In this document: positions 53,442-62,738 of the stretch, piece after piece
How the letters are laid out: each line of letters begins with the position of its first letter
Numbering within the stretch: position 1 is the stretch's first letter
Origin: CAZYFH01 sp964646815
GTDB taxonomy: Bacteria; Acidobacteriota; Vicinamibacteria; Vicinamibacterales; UBA8438
Direction: 5' to 3'
Assembly (NCBI GenBank): GCA_964646815.1
Contig: CAZYFH010000018.1
Coordinates: forward strand, 5,673-69,672
DNA length: 64,000 nucleotides
Program-made: the position numbers and the translations under genes
Notes under the pieces: generated by a model
Databases searched by the model: none
What the model saw: the letters and a program-made list of their open reading frames with translations, nothing else
Told to the model about the DNA's origin: nothing

Positions 53442-53478
53442 GCGACTAGTGAGCACCGCCCAGGGGCAGGCGAGCCTG

Positions 53479-54975
53479 TTACTGGCCGGCCGGCGGGGAG
53501 ACGCCGGCGCGCTTCATCAGCTGACGAATGGCCTTCGCAGTCGCGGGATTGCTCTGGATGTTCATGCCGCGGTGGACCCCCTCGACGATGTTGAGCGGTG
53601 ACCACTCCTTGGCGTTCGGCTGATTCCAGACGTTCATGTCGGCGCCGGCCTCCACCAGAAACTTCGCCACGGCGGGGAGATGTTTGTACGCCGCGCCGTG
53701 CATCACGGTCTCGCCGTTGTCGTCGACCTCATTCAGGTCGCCGCCGAGAGCGAGCGCGACCGCCACCGCCTCGAGTACTTCAAGCTCGGTCCCTGGATCC
53801 TCGCCAGGTGACGACGTCCCGACGCCAGCAGCCACCATGATCGGCGTGGTGTTGTCCTCATTGGGAAGGAGTGGATCGGCTCCCAACTCCGCCAGCAGCC
53901 GCATCAAATCAGCGTCCCCAGTCCGCGCAGCGAGCAGGAACGGCGTGCCGCCGATGAAGTTCAAACGCGTGATCCCCGCCGGCGGACGTACCGTGACCCG
54001 GGCATTCACATTGGCGCCCGCCGCCGCGATCTTGCGCACGAAGTCGAGGCTCGTCATCGTGCCGGAGCCCTTTGGCGCGGGGTTGTTGCTCCCGGCGATG
54101 CCGGCCTTCCGCACCCATGAGACCTGGTGGAGCGCGGTCCATCCGCGCGACGCTACGTTTACGTCAGCGCCACGGTCCACGAGTAGCGCGGCGAGCTCGT
54201 AGTGGGCATTCGCGGCGGCGAGCAGGAACGCGTTCAACCCAGTGGCCGGACGCTCAGCGCTGGTACCACCACGCCGCTGCCGTTCCACGACCGGCAGCGA
54301 TTCCTCGACGTCGGCGCCCGCCTCGAGCAGCGTCTGCACGACACCAATCCGCCCCTCGCGTACAGCGAAGAGCAGCGCGGTCCATCCCTTCGTCGACCGC
54401 GCGGTGATATCGGCACCACGCGACAACATCGTCGGGATCACCTGCGCGTGTCCCTCTGCGGCCGCCCACATCAACGCCGTCTGCCCCCGCCACGTCTCGG
54501 TTGCGTTGACGTTGGCGCCGCGGTCGAGCAATAGCTCGACGACATCGAGCGAACCCGTACGGGCCGCCGTCATCAACGCGGTCTCCGCTTGCGCCAGCGC
54601 CGTGTTGGCATCGACCCCGGCGTCGAGCAGGAGCTCCACGATAGCGGCGTTGCCATTCGTGCACGCCAGCGCGATCGGCTGGACGCCGTATCGATTCGCC
54701 GCTCGTACGTCAGCGCCCGCATCGAGCAACAGCTCGACCAACGCCGCCGCGTTCGCGTGGACAGCCCAATGGAGCGGCGTCGTCCCATCAGCGTCGGCCG
54801 CCGTGACATCAGCGCCGCCCCTGAGGGCCGCGCGCACACCGGCCTCGTCGACCGACGTGATGGCGTCGAGCAGACCTGCGTCGACCTCGGCTGCCGCGGC
54901 CGTGCGGGCACCGGCACCGCTCACCGTAATGGCTGTCACGACCACCGTCATCAACAGCAATGAGAAGCGGCGCAT
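53479..54975 (-). CDS. Secreted ankyrin-repeat protein (module 2)
   Basis: The 498-residue protein starts at ATG 54975 behind GGAGACGAG and has a signal peptide (LLMTVVVTAITVSGAGARTA). About ten ankyrin repeats follow, such as TPLHWAVHANAAALVELLLD and TALMWAAAEGHAQVIPTMLS. A longer insert (SWVRKAGIAGSNNPAPKGSG) interrupts the seventh. It ends LMKRAGVSPPAGQ. Its module-1 paralogue at 34762-36285 has the same repeat order and the same upstream DUF1552 and DUF1592 genes. It is likely a periplasmic scaffold. It is the last gene of its operon, and no epimerase follows. Confidence 0.85.
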   Translation of the reverse strand: MRRFSLLLMTVVVTAITVSGAGARTAAAAEVDAGLLDAITSVDEAGVRAALRGGADVTAADADGTTPLHWAVHANAAALVELLLDAGADVRAANRYGVQPIALACTNGNAAIVELLLDAGVDANTALAQAETALMTAARTGSLDVVELLLDRGANVNATETWRGQTALMWAAAEGHAQVIPTMLSRGADITARSTKGWTALLFAVREGRIGVVQTLLEAGADVEESLPVVERQRRGGTSAERPATGLNAFLLAAANAHYELAALLVDRGADVNVASRGWTALHQVSWVRKAGIAGSNNPAPKGSGTMTSLDFVRKIAAAGANVNARVTVRPPAGITRLNFIGGTPFLLAARTGDADLMRLLAELGADPLLPNEDNTTPIMVAAGVGTSSPGEDPGTELEVLEAVAVALALGGDLNEVDDNGETVMHGAAYKHLPAVAKFLVEAGADMNVWNQPNAKEWSPLNIVEGVHRGMNIQSNPATAKAIRQLMKRAGVSPPAGQ

Positions 54976-55009
54976 CAACTCGTCTCCAGTCTCTCTTCGG
55001 GCCAATCTC

Positions 55010-55027
55010 GAAGGCCTGAAGGCCTTC
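55010..55027. repeat. 7-bp stem hairpin between DUF1552 and ankyrin genes
   Basis: GAAGGCC, loop TGAA and GGCCTTC lie 36 bases before the ankyrin start. The flanking GAAGGCCTTCGCTACGT resembles GAAGGCCCGCGCTACGT near 36359, at the corresponding site in module 1. The pair may be a shared regulatory element or an interspersed repeat. Confidence 0.45.
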
Positions 55028-55083
55028 GCTACGTCAGACAACGCACGCGGGCTTCGCGTGTCTCACTCCTACCCCCGAGACTC

Positions 55084-56430
55084 CTACAGCGTCAGCGGCT
55101 CGACCACCTCACCCGCGCGGCCGGTACTGTCAGCGAAGTCGTCCACGTGCACGCCGACATCGTCGAGAAGCGTGAGGTGAAGATTCGCCATCGGCGTCAG
55201 CTCGTCGTATTTAACGTGGCGCCCGCCGGTGATGCTCGACCCGGCGCCGCCGGCCACGACGATCGGCAGGTTGCGGTGGTTGTGCACGTTCGGGTTGCCC
55301 AGGCCGCTCCCGAGCAGATAGGTCGTGTGGTCGAGGAGCGTCCCATCACCGTCCTCGGTCGACTTCAACTGCTCGACCAAGTAGGCGAACAACGAGACGT
55401 GGTACTGGTTGATCTTTGCCAGTTTGGCGAGCTTCTCGGGATCATCGGTGTGGTGGGACACTGGATGGTGCGGCTCCGGCACGCCGATCTGCGGATAGGT
55501 TCGCGTACTCGCCTCACGCGCCATCTGGAAGGTGATGATACGCGTCAGGTCGGCCCGGAGGGCAAGGACCTGCAGATCGTACATCAGCTTGACGTGCTCC
55601 TCCCAAACCTCTGGCACGATCGTCGGCCGCGTCAGATCGCTCGCCGGTGAATCGGCGACCGACTGCTCAGCCAACTGAATGCGCCGCTCGACCTCGCGCA
55701 CGGTGTCGAGATACTCGCTCACCCGATTGCGATCGCTCGTGCCGAGCCGCTGCTGCAGGCTCGCCATGTCGTCGAGCACCCAGTCGAGGATGCTCTTGTT
55801 GGTCTTGAACTCCGCCTGGCGCTGTTCTGGTGAACCACCGTCGCCAAACAGACGCTCGAAGACAATACGCGGGTCGGCTTCGGTCGGGTTCGGAGCGGTC
55901 GGCGACGCCCACGAAAGGCTGTTCATGTAGACACAGGCGAAACCGTTGTCACAGTTACCGACCTGTGCGATCAGGTCCGTCCCCAACTCGAGCGATGGGA
56001 GCGGCGTATCGCCCCCAACCGTCTTTGCGGCGATCTGGTCCGCCGACGTGCCGTTGACGAAATCGCTACCCTCCGTGCGCTTCGGTCGCACACAGGTGAG
56101 GAACGAGGAATTTGCCGATGCATGGTTGCCGGTCGTATGTGCCTCGTTGATCTCGAGGTTCGTCACGACCGTCACGTCATCGAGATGGGGCATCAGTGGC
56201 GACAATGACGTCGAAAGCGTCGTCAGTCGTCCCACCTCTGTCGGCGTCCATGCCACCGGATTCATCCCCATCGGGATGTAGACGTAGCCAAGGCGTCGCG
56301 GGGGCGAGGCAGCGGTTCGCGCCAGCGCCGAGGCCGCAGGCATCATCGCGTCGAGCAACGGCAACGCCAGCGTGGCCCCCACGCCACGTAGAAACGTCCG
56401 CCGCGGCAACGCCATCTTCGTGATGATCAT
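55084..56430 (-). CDS. DUF1552 (HXXSHH) secreted protein (module 2)
   Basis: The 448-residue protein has a Tat-like start (MALPRRTFLRGVGATLALPL) and overlaps the DUF1592 stop as ATGA. The HXXSHH motif is EPHHPVSHHTDDPEKLAK, and family blocks are YIPMGMNPVAWTP, SANSSFLTCVRPK and LLGSGLGNPNVHNHRNLPIV. It is about 45% similar by eye to the module-1 protein, with a methionine-rich variant of the metal-site loop (GYVYIPMGMN). It should act with the two adjacent secreted proteins. Confidence 0.9.
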   Translation of the reverse strand: MIITKMALPRRTFLRGVGATLALPLLDAMMPAASALARTAASPPRRLGYVYIPMGMNPVAWTPTEVGRLTTLSTSLSPLMPHLDDVTVVTNLEINEAHTTGNHASANSSFLTCVRPKRTEGSDFVNGTSADQIAAKTVGGDTPLPSLELGTDLIAQVGNCDNGFACVYMNSLSWASPTAPNPTEADPRIVFERLFGDGGSPEQRQAEFKTNKSILDWVLDDMASLQQRLGTSDRNRVSEYLDTVREVERRIQLAEQSVADSPASDLTRPTIVPEVWEEHVKLMYDLQVLALRADLTRIITFQMAREASTRTYPQIGVPEPHHPVSHHTDDPEKLAKLAKINQYHVSLFAYLVEQLKSTEDGDGTLLDHTTYLLGSGLGNPNVHNHRNLPIVVAGGAGSSITGGRHVKYDELTPMANLHLTLLDDVGVHVDDFADSTGRAGEVVEPLTL

Positions 56431-58850
56431 GACTCTGATCTCCTCATCTGGAAGGGCGCGCTCCGCACCACGCCCAGGACAATCAACGAGAACCGGTAGT
56501 CATCGTCCGACGCCGCGCGCACGATCCCGCGGACGTCGGGCGCATCAGCGTGGTCGAGCCCACGCCCCAACGCGTAGGTAAGTAGTTTCTCTGTCATCGT
56601 GCCGACGAACACCTCTGGGCGGTCGAGCAACGCCCGGCGCAACCCCGCGGCGCCGACGAACGCCTGCCCACCCGGAAGATTCCCCGACGCGTCAATGGCT
56701 GCGCCCGCCTGGACGTCTCGCCACCGGCCAATCGCGTCGAAGTTCTCCATCGACAAACCGGCGGGATCCATGATCCGGTGACACACGGCGCAGCTGGGGT
56801 TCCGGCGGTGTGCCTCCATCCGATCGCGCATCGAGACGGCGTGCAGTCTCGACTTGTTTTCTTCGAGCGGCGGCACGTTGGCCGGCGGCGGCGGCGGCGG
56901 TGTGCCGAGGAGGTTCTCGAGAATCCACTTTCCGCGCAGCACCGGTGACGTTCGTGTCGCGTAGGAGGTGACCGTCAGGATGCTCCCGTGACCGAGCAGG
57001 CCGGCACGCGGGCTGTCTTCCGGCAACGCGATGCGACGAAAGTGATCGCCGTAGACATTCGGGATGTCGTAGTGCCTGGCGAGCCGCTCGTTGACGAACG
57101 TGTAGTCGGCCGTGAGCAAGTCGACGACACTGCGGTCTTCGTCGACGACGCTCTGAAAGAGCAGCTGCGTCTCCCGACGCAACCCCTGGCGCAAGTTGTC
57201 GTCGAAATCCGGGAACAACCGCGCGTCGGGTCGCACGGCGTCCAGGTTCCTCAGGTGCAGCCACTGCGACGCGAAGTTGGTCGTCAAGGTCTCGGCGCGA
57301 GGGTCGGCGAGCATCCGGCGCACCTGCCCGTTGAGGACCGCGTCATCGCCCAACTGGCCGGCCGACGCGAGGGCCAGGAGCTCGTCGTCCGGCAGGCTGC
57401 TCCAGAGAAAGAACGACAGGCGCGATGCCAATTCGAGATCGCTGACGCGGTAGGCGGCACCTGGCGCTAGCTCGGCCGGATCGCGTTCTATGCGGAACAG
57501 AAACTCCGGACTCGCGAGCAACGCACGCAACGCGGTCTCGACCCCCATCTCAAACCCGCCCGCGGTCTGCCCGGTGCGGTAGAACGAGACAAGCTGATCC
57601 AGATCATCCACCGTGACCGGGCGGCGATAGGCGCGGCGCGCGAGCGACGCAATGATCGACACCGCGCACTCCTCCCCGGCCGCACTCCCCGCCGCCGGAC
57701 GACACGTGAAGATGCGATCACGACTGGGTGTGTCGCCGCTCCCGCTTGGATCGAACGGACCAATGACCGACACGGAGCGCACGGCGGGCTGCTGCCGCGG
57801 ATGGCGGTCCATGTTGTAGTGGGCGTGATACGGCTGCCGCGTCGTCTCGATGAGTGCGGAGTTTTTCTTGATGAACGCCGCCCCGACCACATGTGGACCA
57901 GCCGTCACCGCCAAGCGCACGTTTAGGTGATTGTCGATCCCTTCGTCCGCGTAATACGTCGCGTCGGCCTGTAGGACCTTGTTCTCGCTCGGCTCCATCG
58001 TGAACAGCTGGAGCCGTTCGCCGTCGAGGGTCACCTCCACCTCGTGTGGCTCGGTCAACCCTTCGACGTTCTCGTTGCGGTTCCGCTGCAGCCGCACCTG
58101 GATTTCGTACTCGCCGTCAGCCGGGAACGTGTGCGGGACCACGGTGCCACCGCGTGTCCCGAAGGGTAAGCCGCTCACGTGGTCTTCCTGGGTCCGATCG
58201 GCCGGCACGATGACGACGCGGCTGCCGGGCGCTGGTAGGTGACTGCCGACGGCCAGCCGGCTCACCTTCTGCGCCGCCGCCAGATAGCGCTCCATGAGGG
58301 TTGGCGAAAGGCCGCCGGTGTTCACGTTGTCGAACCCAAAGCTAACGTCGTCGCGCGGCAGCAGCGCCGTGACGTCGATGTCGAGCGCGAGCAGGTCGCG
58401 TACGGCGTTCTGGTATTCGGTGCGGTTGAGGCGCCGGAAGGTCTCTGTGCGTCCAGGGTTCGGGTTGGCCACGGCCGCGCGGTCGAGCGCGGTCTCGAAG
58501 TATGCGACGAGCTGGTCGTAGGTCGCCCGATCGGGTCGTGGGCGTGGGCGCGGCGGCATCGCGCCGGCGCGAAGCTTGCGGACAACTCGCTCCCAGACGT
58601 CTGGATGCGCGCCGATGTCGGTCGCGTCGATCGACTCGAGCGACAGCCCGCCGGTCTCAAGACTGTCGCTATGGCAGGTGACGCAGTACTGGTCGAGCAG
58701 GGCGCGCTCGGATGTTGGAACGGAGGCGTTCCCGGCCGATTGCTGGCGACCGGCAGCGCCGAGGGGCGCACCTGGGACACACACCGTCACGCACGCGACC
58801 GCGCTCCAAGCGAGCACGCTTCGGGCTGCCCGACCCAGGCCACTGACCAT
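56427..58850 (-). CDS. DUF1587/DUF1592/DUF1588/DUF1585 dihaem protein (module 2)
   Basis: The 807-residue secreted protein starts at ATG 58850 behind AGGGGGGGT. It has the haem motif YCVTCHSDS, the methionine-rich KLRAGAMPPRPRPRPDRATY, RLNRTEYQNAVRDLLALDID (DUF1587), a beta-rich middle, the DUF1592 core, RTSPVLRGKWILENLLGTPP (DUF1588) and a second haem motif CAVCHRIMDPAGLSMENFDA, then DUF1585. It has the same order as the module-1 protein at 37749-40223. A promoter lies upstream, and it starts an operon with DUF1552 and ankyrin genes. Polymer or sugar oxidation is proposed for the family only by context. Confidence 0.9.
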   Translation of the reverse strand: MVSGLGRAARSVLAWSAVACVTVCVPGAPLGAAGRQQSAGNASVPTSERALLDQYCVTCHSDSLETGGLSLESIDATDIGAHPDVWERVVRKLRAGAMPPRPRPRPDRATYDQLVAYFETALDRAAVANPNPGRTETFRRLNRTEYQNAVRDLLALDIDVTALLPRDDVSFGFDNVNTGGLSPTLMERYLAAAQKVSRLAVGSHLPAPGSRVVIVPADRTQEDHVSGLPFGTRGGTVVPHTFPADGEYEIQVRLQRNRNENVEGLTEPHEVEVTLDGERLQLFTMEPSENKVLQADATYYADEGIDNHLNVRLAVTAGPHVVGAAFIKKNSALIETTRQPYHAHYNMDRHPRQQPAVRSVSVIGPFDPSGSGDTPSRDRIFTCRPAAGSAAGEECAVSIIASLARRAYRRPVTVDDLDQLVSFYRTGQTAGGFEMGVETALRALLASPEFLFRIERDPAELAPGAAYRVSDLELASRLSFFLWSSLPDDELLALASAGQLGDDAVLNGQVRRMLADPRAETLTTNFASQWLHLRNLDAVRPDARLFPDFDDNLRQGLRRETQLLFQSVVDEDRSVVDLLTADYTFVNERLARHYDIPNVYGDHFRRIALPEDSPRAGLLGHGSILTVTSYATRTSPVLRGKWILENLLGTPPPPPPANVPPLEENKSRLHAVSMRDRMEAHRRNPSCAVCHRIMDPAGLSMENFDAIGRWRDVQAGAAIDASGNLPGGQAFVGAAGLRRALLDRPEVFVGTMTEKLLTYALGRGLDHADAPDVRGIVRAASDDDYRFSLIVLGVVRSAPFQMRRSES

Positions 58851-58889
58851 CCGACCCCCCCTTGACTTTCTTACGCCTTTTTTTTGTTC

Positions 58890-58918
58890 ATCTTACACGG
58901 TTCGCTTGGTGGTGTCAG
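58890..58918 (-). promoter_or_regulatory. Sigma-70-type promoter before the module-2 DUF1592 gene
   Basis: On the reverse strand CTGACA (58918-58913) and TAAGAT (58895-58890) are separated by exactly 17 bases. The start point would be near 58883, about 33 bases before the ATG. It sits in the only AT-rich gap here, including a run of eight adenines. Confidence 0.5.
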
Positions 58919-58933
58919 CAAGGAAAAGGGGGG

Positions 58934-60238
58934 TCAACGAGTAATCGGCCCAAAGTAGCTAGGCAGATCCGGCTTGGTCGCCGCCAGGATCTCGACGGTC
59001 GCCTGCCGATCGACGAGAGACAGCCTGGAGTACGGCGCCTCGGTGATCCCCCCAGAGAGGATCTCCCACATCCGCGTGTAGACAGCCTCCGTTGCAAGAG
59101 CCGGCAACGCATCGAACGCCTCGGTGTAGATCATGTAGCTGCACGGGTAGCGGAAGAGCCGGCCCTCGAGGCTGATCTCGCGAAGCGACCTCCCGGAGTC
59201 GTCGCGCGGACCCCGTGCCGAAAACTCCTCCGCGAATCGTGACGACCCCTCGATCCCGGCTGGCAAGGGCACCTCGTCCACGAACAGCAGGTAGTCGACG
59301 AGCTCGGACGCCGCCTCGCGCATCAGCTCCTCGAACCGCGGGTCACCGGTCGACTGGCCCTGATCCCGAAAGAGCATGCGTCGCGCTTCCCAGCCAACGC
59401 GCGTGATCAGGTTGGTCATGTGAGTCTGATGGTCAAGCACCAGCAGCGCCACGATATCGCTGTGCACGGACGGGTACCCGTCGAGATCGAACTGTCCCTC
59501 AAGCGACTCGATGGCCGCGGGGACGACGCCGAACGTAGCGGTCGGGTCTGCGACGTCCATGACCTCGACGTTGCCCATGTGCGCCACCCCGCCGTGCGCG
59601 CCGGTCACATACCAGCCGCCCCACCGATCGACCAGGCGACTCCGGTGGTCGGAGACGAAGCCGGAGGCGTACGCGTTGGGGTCCGCCGAGAGCGGCGCCA
59701 TGCTGAGCACTTGGAGCCCAGGCACGCCGAGCGTGTCCCACGAGAGATGGCACGCGAGACAGTTGTTGTTCCGCGTGAACCTCGGCACACCATTTGGCAT
59801 TTGCGGAAGTGTGTAAAACAGGGTGCCCTGTTGCCGGTCCTGGACCGCGAGTTCCAGAAGCGGCGCGTCACGTACCCAACCAACCGCTACCGAATCGGCA
59901 AAGTAGATCGCACGCGGGTTCTCCGAAGAGATTAGCTCCTCCTGATTGCTCGTCGGAGAAAACACCGCGACCTGCGACTCGACCGGCACGTTAAGCGCAT
60001 CGAGCACCGAACCGAGATAGCCGCCGCGGCCCTCGAAGGTGAGCTGGACCGTACCGTCCTCAAGCTGCCGGTTGAGATCCGCGACCGCGTTGGCAACCGG
60101 GCCATCGGTATACGCAATCGCCGGGTGGTCGCGCGAGGCGCGGAACGCACCACCACGCTGGCCGAGCGCATACGTCGCCACGATCATGACCGCAAGGCAC
60201 AGCACCACGGTGGTCACGTACCAGCCCGGTTGATGCAT
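58934..60238 (-). CDS. Membrane-anchored haem c protein of unknown function
   Basis: About 434 residues start at ATG 60238, seven bases after the FHA stop with GGGA spacing. An alternative is ATG 60259, inside the FHA gene. The start has a transmembrane segment (TTVVLCLAVMIVATYALGQR). A single CxxCH lies near residue 178 (TRNNNCLACHLSWDTLGVPG), with an unusual long N-terminal part. Later motifs are WGGWYVTGAHGGVAHMGNVE, HSDIVALLVLDHQTHMTNLI, a coiled helical region and SYMIYTEAFDALP. I do not recognise the family beyond haem binding. The methionines of HMGNVEVM or HMTNL could be the distal ligand. It lies in a four-gene operon. Confidence 0.72.
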   Translation of the reverse strand: MHQPGWYVTTVVLCLAVMIVATYALGQRGGAFRASRDHPAIAYTDGPVANAVADLNRQLEDGTVQLTFEGRGGYLGSVLDALNVPVESQVAVFSPTSNQEELISSENPRAIYFADSVAVGWVRDAPLLELAVQDRQQGTLFYTLPQMPNGVPRFTRNNNCLACHLSWDTLGVPGLQVLSMAPLSADPNAYASGFVSDHRSRLVDRWGGWYVTGAHGGVAHMGNVEVMDVADPTATFGVVPAAIESLEGQFDLDGYPSVHSDIVALLVLDHQTHMTNLITRVGWEARRMLFRDQGQSTGDPRFEELMREAASELVDYLLFVDEVPLPAGIEGSSRFAEEFSARGPRDDSGRSLREISLEGRLFRYPCSYMIYTEAFDALPALATEAVYTRMWEILSGGITEAPYSRLSLVDRQATVEILAATKPDLPSYFGPITR

Positions 60239-60245
60239 CGTCCCG

Positions 60246-60731
60246 TTACTCGTTCGCATTGCAGGTGGGACACGGTACCCGGTCGGAGGCGAACGGATCT
60301 TCAGACGTTGCAAAGAAGACGCGGCACTCCTCTGGGCTGTCCCCGAGACCCTCACATGAGGTGCGGTGGTAGAGGTCGCTCGTCACGCCGGCGGTGTTGA
60401 CGCCGAGCGCGACGGTTTCCTCCAACGGGGCGGCAGTGAACCAAACTCCCGCGACCCTGAAGGTCAGGATGTAATTGCCGATCTCGATGCGATCGCCCGA
60501 TACCAGCTCGGCGGACGTGACACCCTCACCGTTGAGGAGCACGCCGTTCGTGCTCATGAGGTCGCGCAGCACGTAGGCGCGTTTGACCCTGTGGATCTCG
60601 GCGTGCCGGCGCGACACACCAACGTTGGGTAAGGGGACGTTGCTGCTCGGGTCACGGGCAATCGTGACGCGGTCGACCGACCGCATCCGTGTCACAAACC
60701 GATCGTGAAGGGAGACCGTCACCTCAGACAT
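60246..60731 (-). CDS. FHA-domain protein with cysteine-rich tail
   Basis: The 161-residue protein has an FHA domain at about 18-100, with phosphothreonine-binding motifs VTIARDPSSNVPLPN, GVSRRHAEIHRVK and LRDLMSTNGVLLNG. A C-terminal tail has cysteines in TSCEGLGDSPEECRVFFATS and RVPCPTCNANE, which may bind a metal or form disulfides. FHA domains bind phosphothreonine and usually work with Ser/Thr kinases, but no kinase is in this operon. It is between the abhydrolase and haem genes, with gaps of seven bases on each side. No export signal is visible. Confidence 0.82.
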   Translation of the reverse strand: MSEVTVSLHDRFVTRMRSVDRVTIARDPSSNVPLPNVGVSRRHAEIHRVKRAYVLRDLMSTNGVLLNGEGVTSAELVSGDRIEIGNYILTFRVAGVWFTAAPLEETVALGVNTAGVTSDLYHRTSCEGLGDSPEECRVFFATSEDPFASDRVPCPTCNANE

Positions 60732-60738
60732 GGGAGGA

Positions 60739-62727
60739 CTACCGCTCGAACATCGCGCGATGGGAGTCGGCGACCGCCTTGACCATGGGCAAATGCTCCG
60801 TGAGCAGGTACCCCTCGTTGGCCAGCCGCCTAGCCGCGGTCATGTAGCCTGCCAGATAGTCCGTGAAATCGTTGTAGCGCTCTTCCACAGATGACCGGGG
60901 ATCACCGTGCGCCGCGCGTTCGGCGCTCGTCCTCGGAAACGGGATGTACCCCCCGGTCAGACCCAGGAGCTCGCTCCTGGCGCCGATCGACGGATGCCGG
61001 AGATTCCAGCTCGTGTAGGTCGCGACCGGTACATCGACCGCCGGCATGCGCAGCACGCCGCGCTCGTTGTTGTCGGTGTCGAGCCTGGGTACGCGCACTC
61101 GATAGCGCTGCCCCGTTCGCAGCGGCGGATGGCGGTCGATGCGTCTGTCGGTGTCGAAAACGTCACCGTAATCGAGATGCTCGGGCTGCTGGATGACGGT
61201 CGGATACGCAACGCCGGGAATCGGCGTCCACCCGACTGCCGCCTCCTCCCACCCCGCGAGGGCTCCCTCCGCGATCGTGGGGTAGACGCTCACCGGAGGC
61301 TTCGTGCCCTCGGTGATCCACCGATCCAGCGCGACGAAGAGCGCCTCCTGAAAAGGCCGATAGTTGGTCGGGTTCGGTTGCAGCTGGCCGCGGTCCGAGG
61401 GCCGCGTCGCCGGGCTGTGCTGTGCCCCACCGAAGACGTAGACACGCACCTCGTTGGGGAGATCGAGGTCGCGCATACCGGACGGATCGGTCACCACGAG
61501 CGATGCGCTGCGGTGCCAGTACTCAGAAGAGGTGTCGAGGTGCATCACCTTCGGCAGCACATCGGCCGCACGCGCGCGGCGGAGGATCCCATCGGTCCGC
61601 CCCGTGAACGGGTCGGTCGTCTCGGCGTACGAGAACGGAAACACATCAATCGGGTAGAGATGTCCGTCATGCTGCGTCGCGGTCCGCGTTGGCGACGCAA
61701 ACCGATGGTTGAAGAATCCCTGTCCGCCACCGGCGATGACCGGCATGGCACCGTCGAACACTCGCCGGCCCTGCTCGTCGGCGTTGAACCCCTCGTACAG
61801 GAACATCCGGAGCGCTCGACCACTCTGTGACCGTCCCTCGCCGATGACCCGCACCGCGACGGGGTCGCCGCGTGCTTGGCGCAGAGGATTCATCTCGGTG
61901 CGGTCGTGTTTGAGGAACGACACGAGGTCACGCATCGCTGCGAAACCGGTCCCCTGCACGACCGAGCCGCGAGCCTGGTAGATGAGCTCGTAGATCCAGC
62001 CCGGCTCGAAGCCACCGCGAAGCGTCAGGGCACCCTCGACCAGGCCGCTGCCCTCCTCATGTGGACCATCGACGACGGCGACGTTCCAATCGCCGCGAGA
62101 AATTACCTGTCTCTCCTCGGCCTCCCGCTGCCGCTTCGTCAAGGTCGCGTGGACCAGCTCGCTGAGAACGGGTTCGTAGGCGAGTTGGTTGCGATCCGAG
62201 AGCGACACCCGGTCAGTCCGCACGTCGGTCACGATCTCCGCCCGCACCCTCCCGACCACCGGCACGCCGTCGTCGTGTGCGACGGGGGCTTCGAGCCGCA
62301 ACAGGCGCGGGCCGACCGGCACCTCGGCGATCCAGCCACTCGACACCGTGACGTAGCCGTGACGAAGAAAGAACGCCTCGGACCCCCAGAGACGGCGACC
62401 ACGATTGTTCACGTCATACAGCACCGTCGGCTGCGCCTGGCTCAGGTCGCGCGGTGCCAGGATCTCGAGGTCACCGTAGAACTCGACACACCCGTCGCCG
62501 TTGGTCAGCGCCAGATCGAGATCCACGATGTGGGCGTTCGCGTCCAAGGTGGGGTCAAGCGCATAGACGACCCGACCGCGGATTCGCTCATACGGACCCA
62601 CCTTTCCCGGCACGTTGTCGGCAAACGGCTCGCGCGAGGTAATCACGACCCGGATCACCTCCGCCGTCGCCGGCGCGGCAACCATCAACACGAGCACCAA
62701 CGCCAGCGCGCCGCACCTAGTGGGCAT
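60739..62727 (-). CDS. Large secreted alpha/beta hydrolase domain protein
   Basis: The 662-residue protein starts at ATG 62727 behind AGGAGGACG with a signal peptide ending TAEV. It is of the large Abhydrolase type. The nucleophile is in GEGRSQSGRALRMFLYEGFN, and DGAMPVIAGGGQGFFNHRFA is typical of the family. The N-terminal 200 residues hold a beta-rich domain (VYALDPTLDANAHIVDLDLA). A C-terminal helical segment (EERYNDFTDYLAGYMTAARR) completes the fold. Esterase activity on a bulky substrate is likely. It lies seven bases before the FHA gene and 11 after the propeller gene. Confidence 0.85.
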   Translation of the reverse strand: MPTRCGALALVLVLMVAAPATAEVIRVVITSREPFADNVPGKVGPYERIRGRVVYALDPTLDANAHIVDLDLALTNGDGCVEFYGDLEILAPRDLSQAQPTVLYDVNNRGRRLWGSEAFFLRHGYVTVSSGWIAEVPVGPRLLRLEAPVAHDDGVPVVGRVRAEIVTDVRTDRVSLSDRNQLAYEPVLSELVHATLTKRQREAEERQVISRGDWNVAVVDGPHEEGSGLVEGALTLRGGFEPGWIYELIYQARGSVVQGTGFAAMRDLVSFLKHDRTEMNPLRQARGDPVAVRVIGEGRSQSGRALRMFLYEGFNADEQGRRVFDGAMPVIAGGGQGFFNHRFASPTRTATQHDGHLYPIDVFPFSYAETTDPFTGRTDGILRRARAADVLPKVMHLDTSSEYWHRSASLVVTDPSGMRDLDLPNEVRVYVFGGAQHSPATRPSDRGQLQPNPTNYRPFQEALFVALDRWITEGTKPPVSVYPTIAEGALAGWEEAAVGWTPIPGVAYPTVIQQPEHLDYGDVFDTDRRIDRHPPLRTGQRYRVRVPRLDTDNNERGVLRMPAVDVPVATYTSWNLRHPSIGARSELLGLTGGYIPFPRTSAERAAHGDPRSSVEERYNDFTDYLAGYMTAARRLANEGYLLTEHLPMVKAVADSHRAMFER

Positions 62728-62738
62728 CGACCGTCCTC

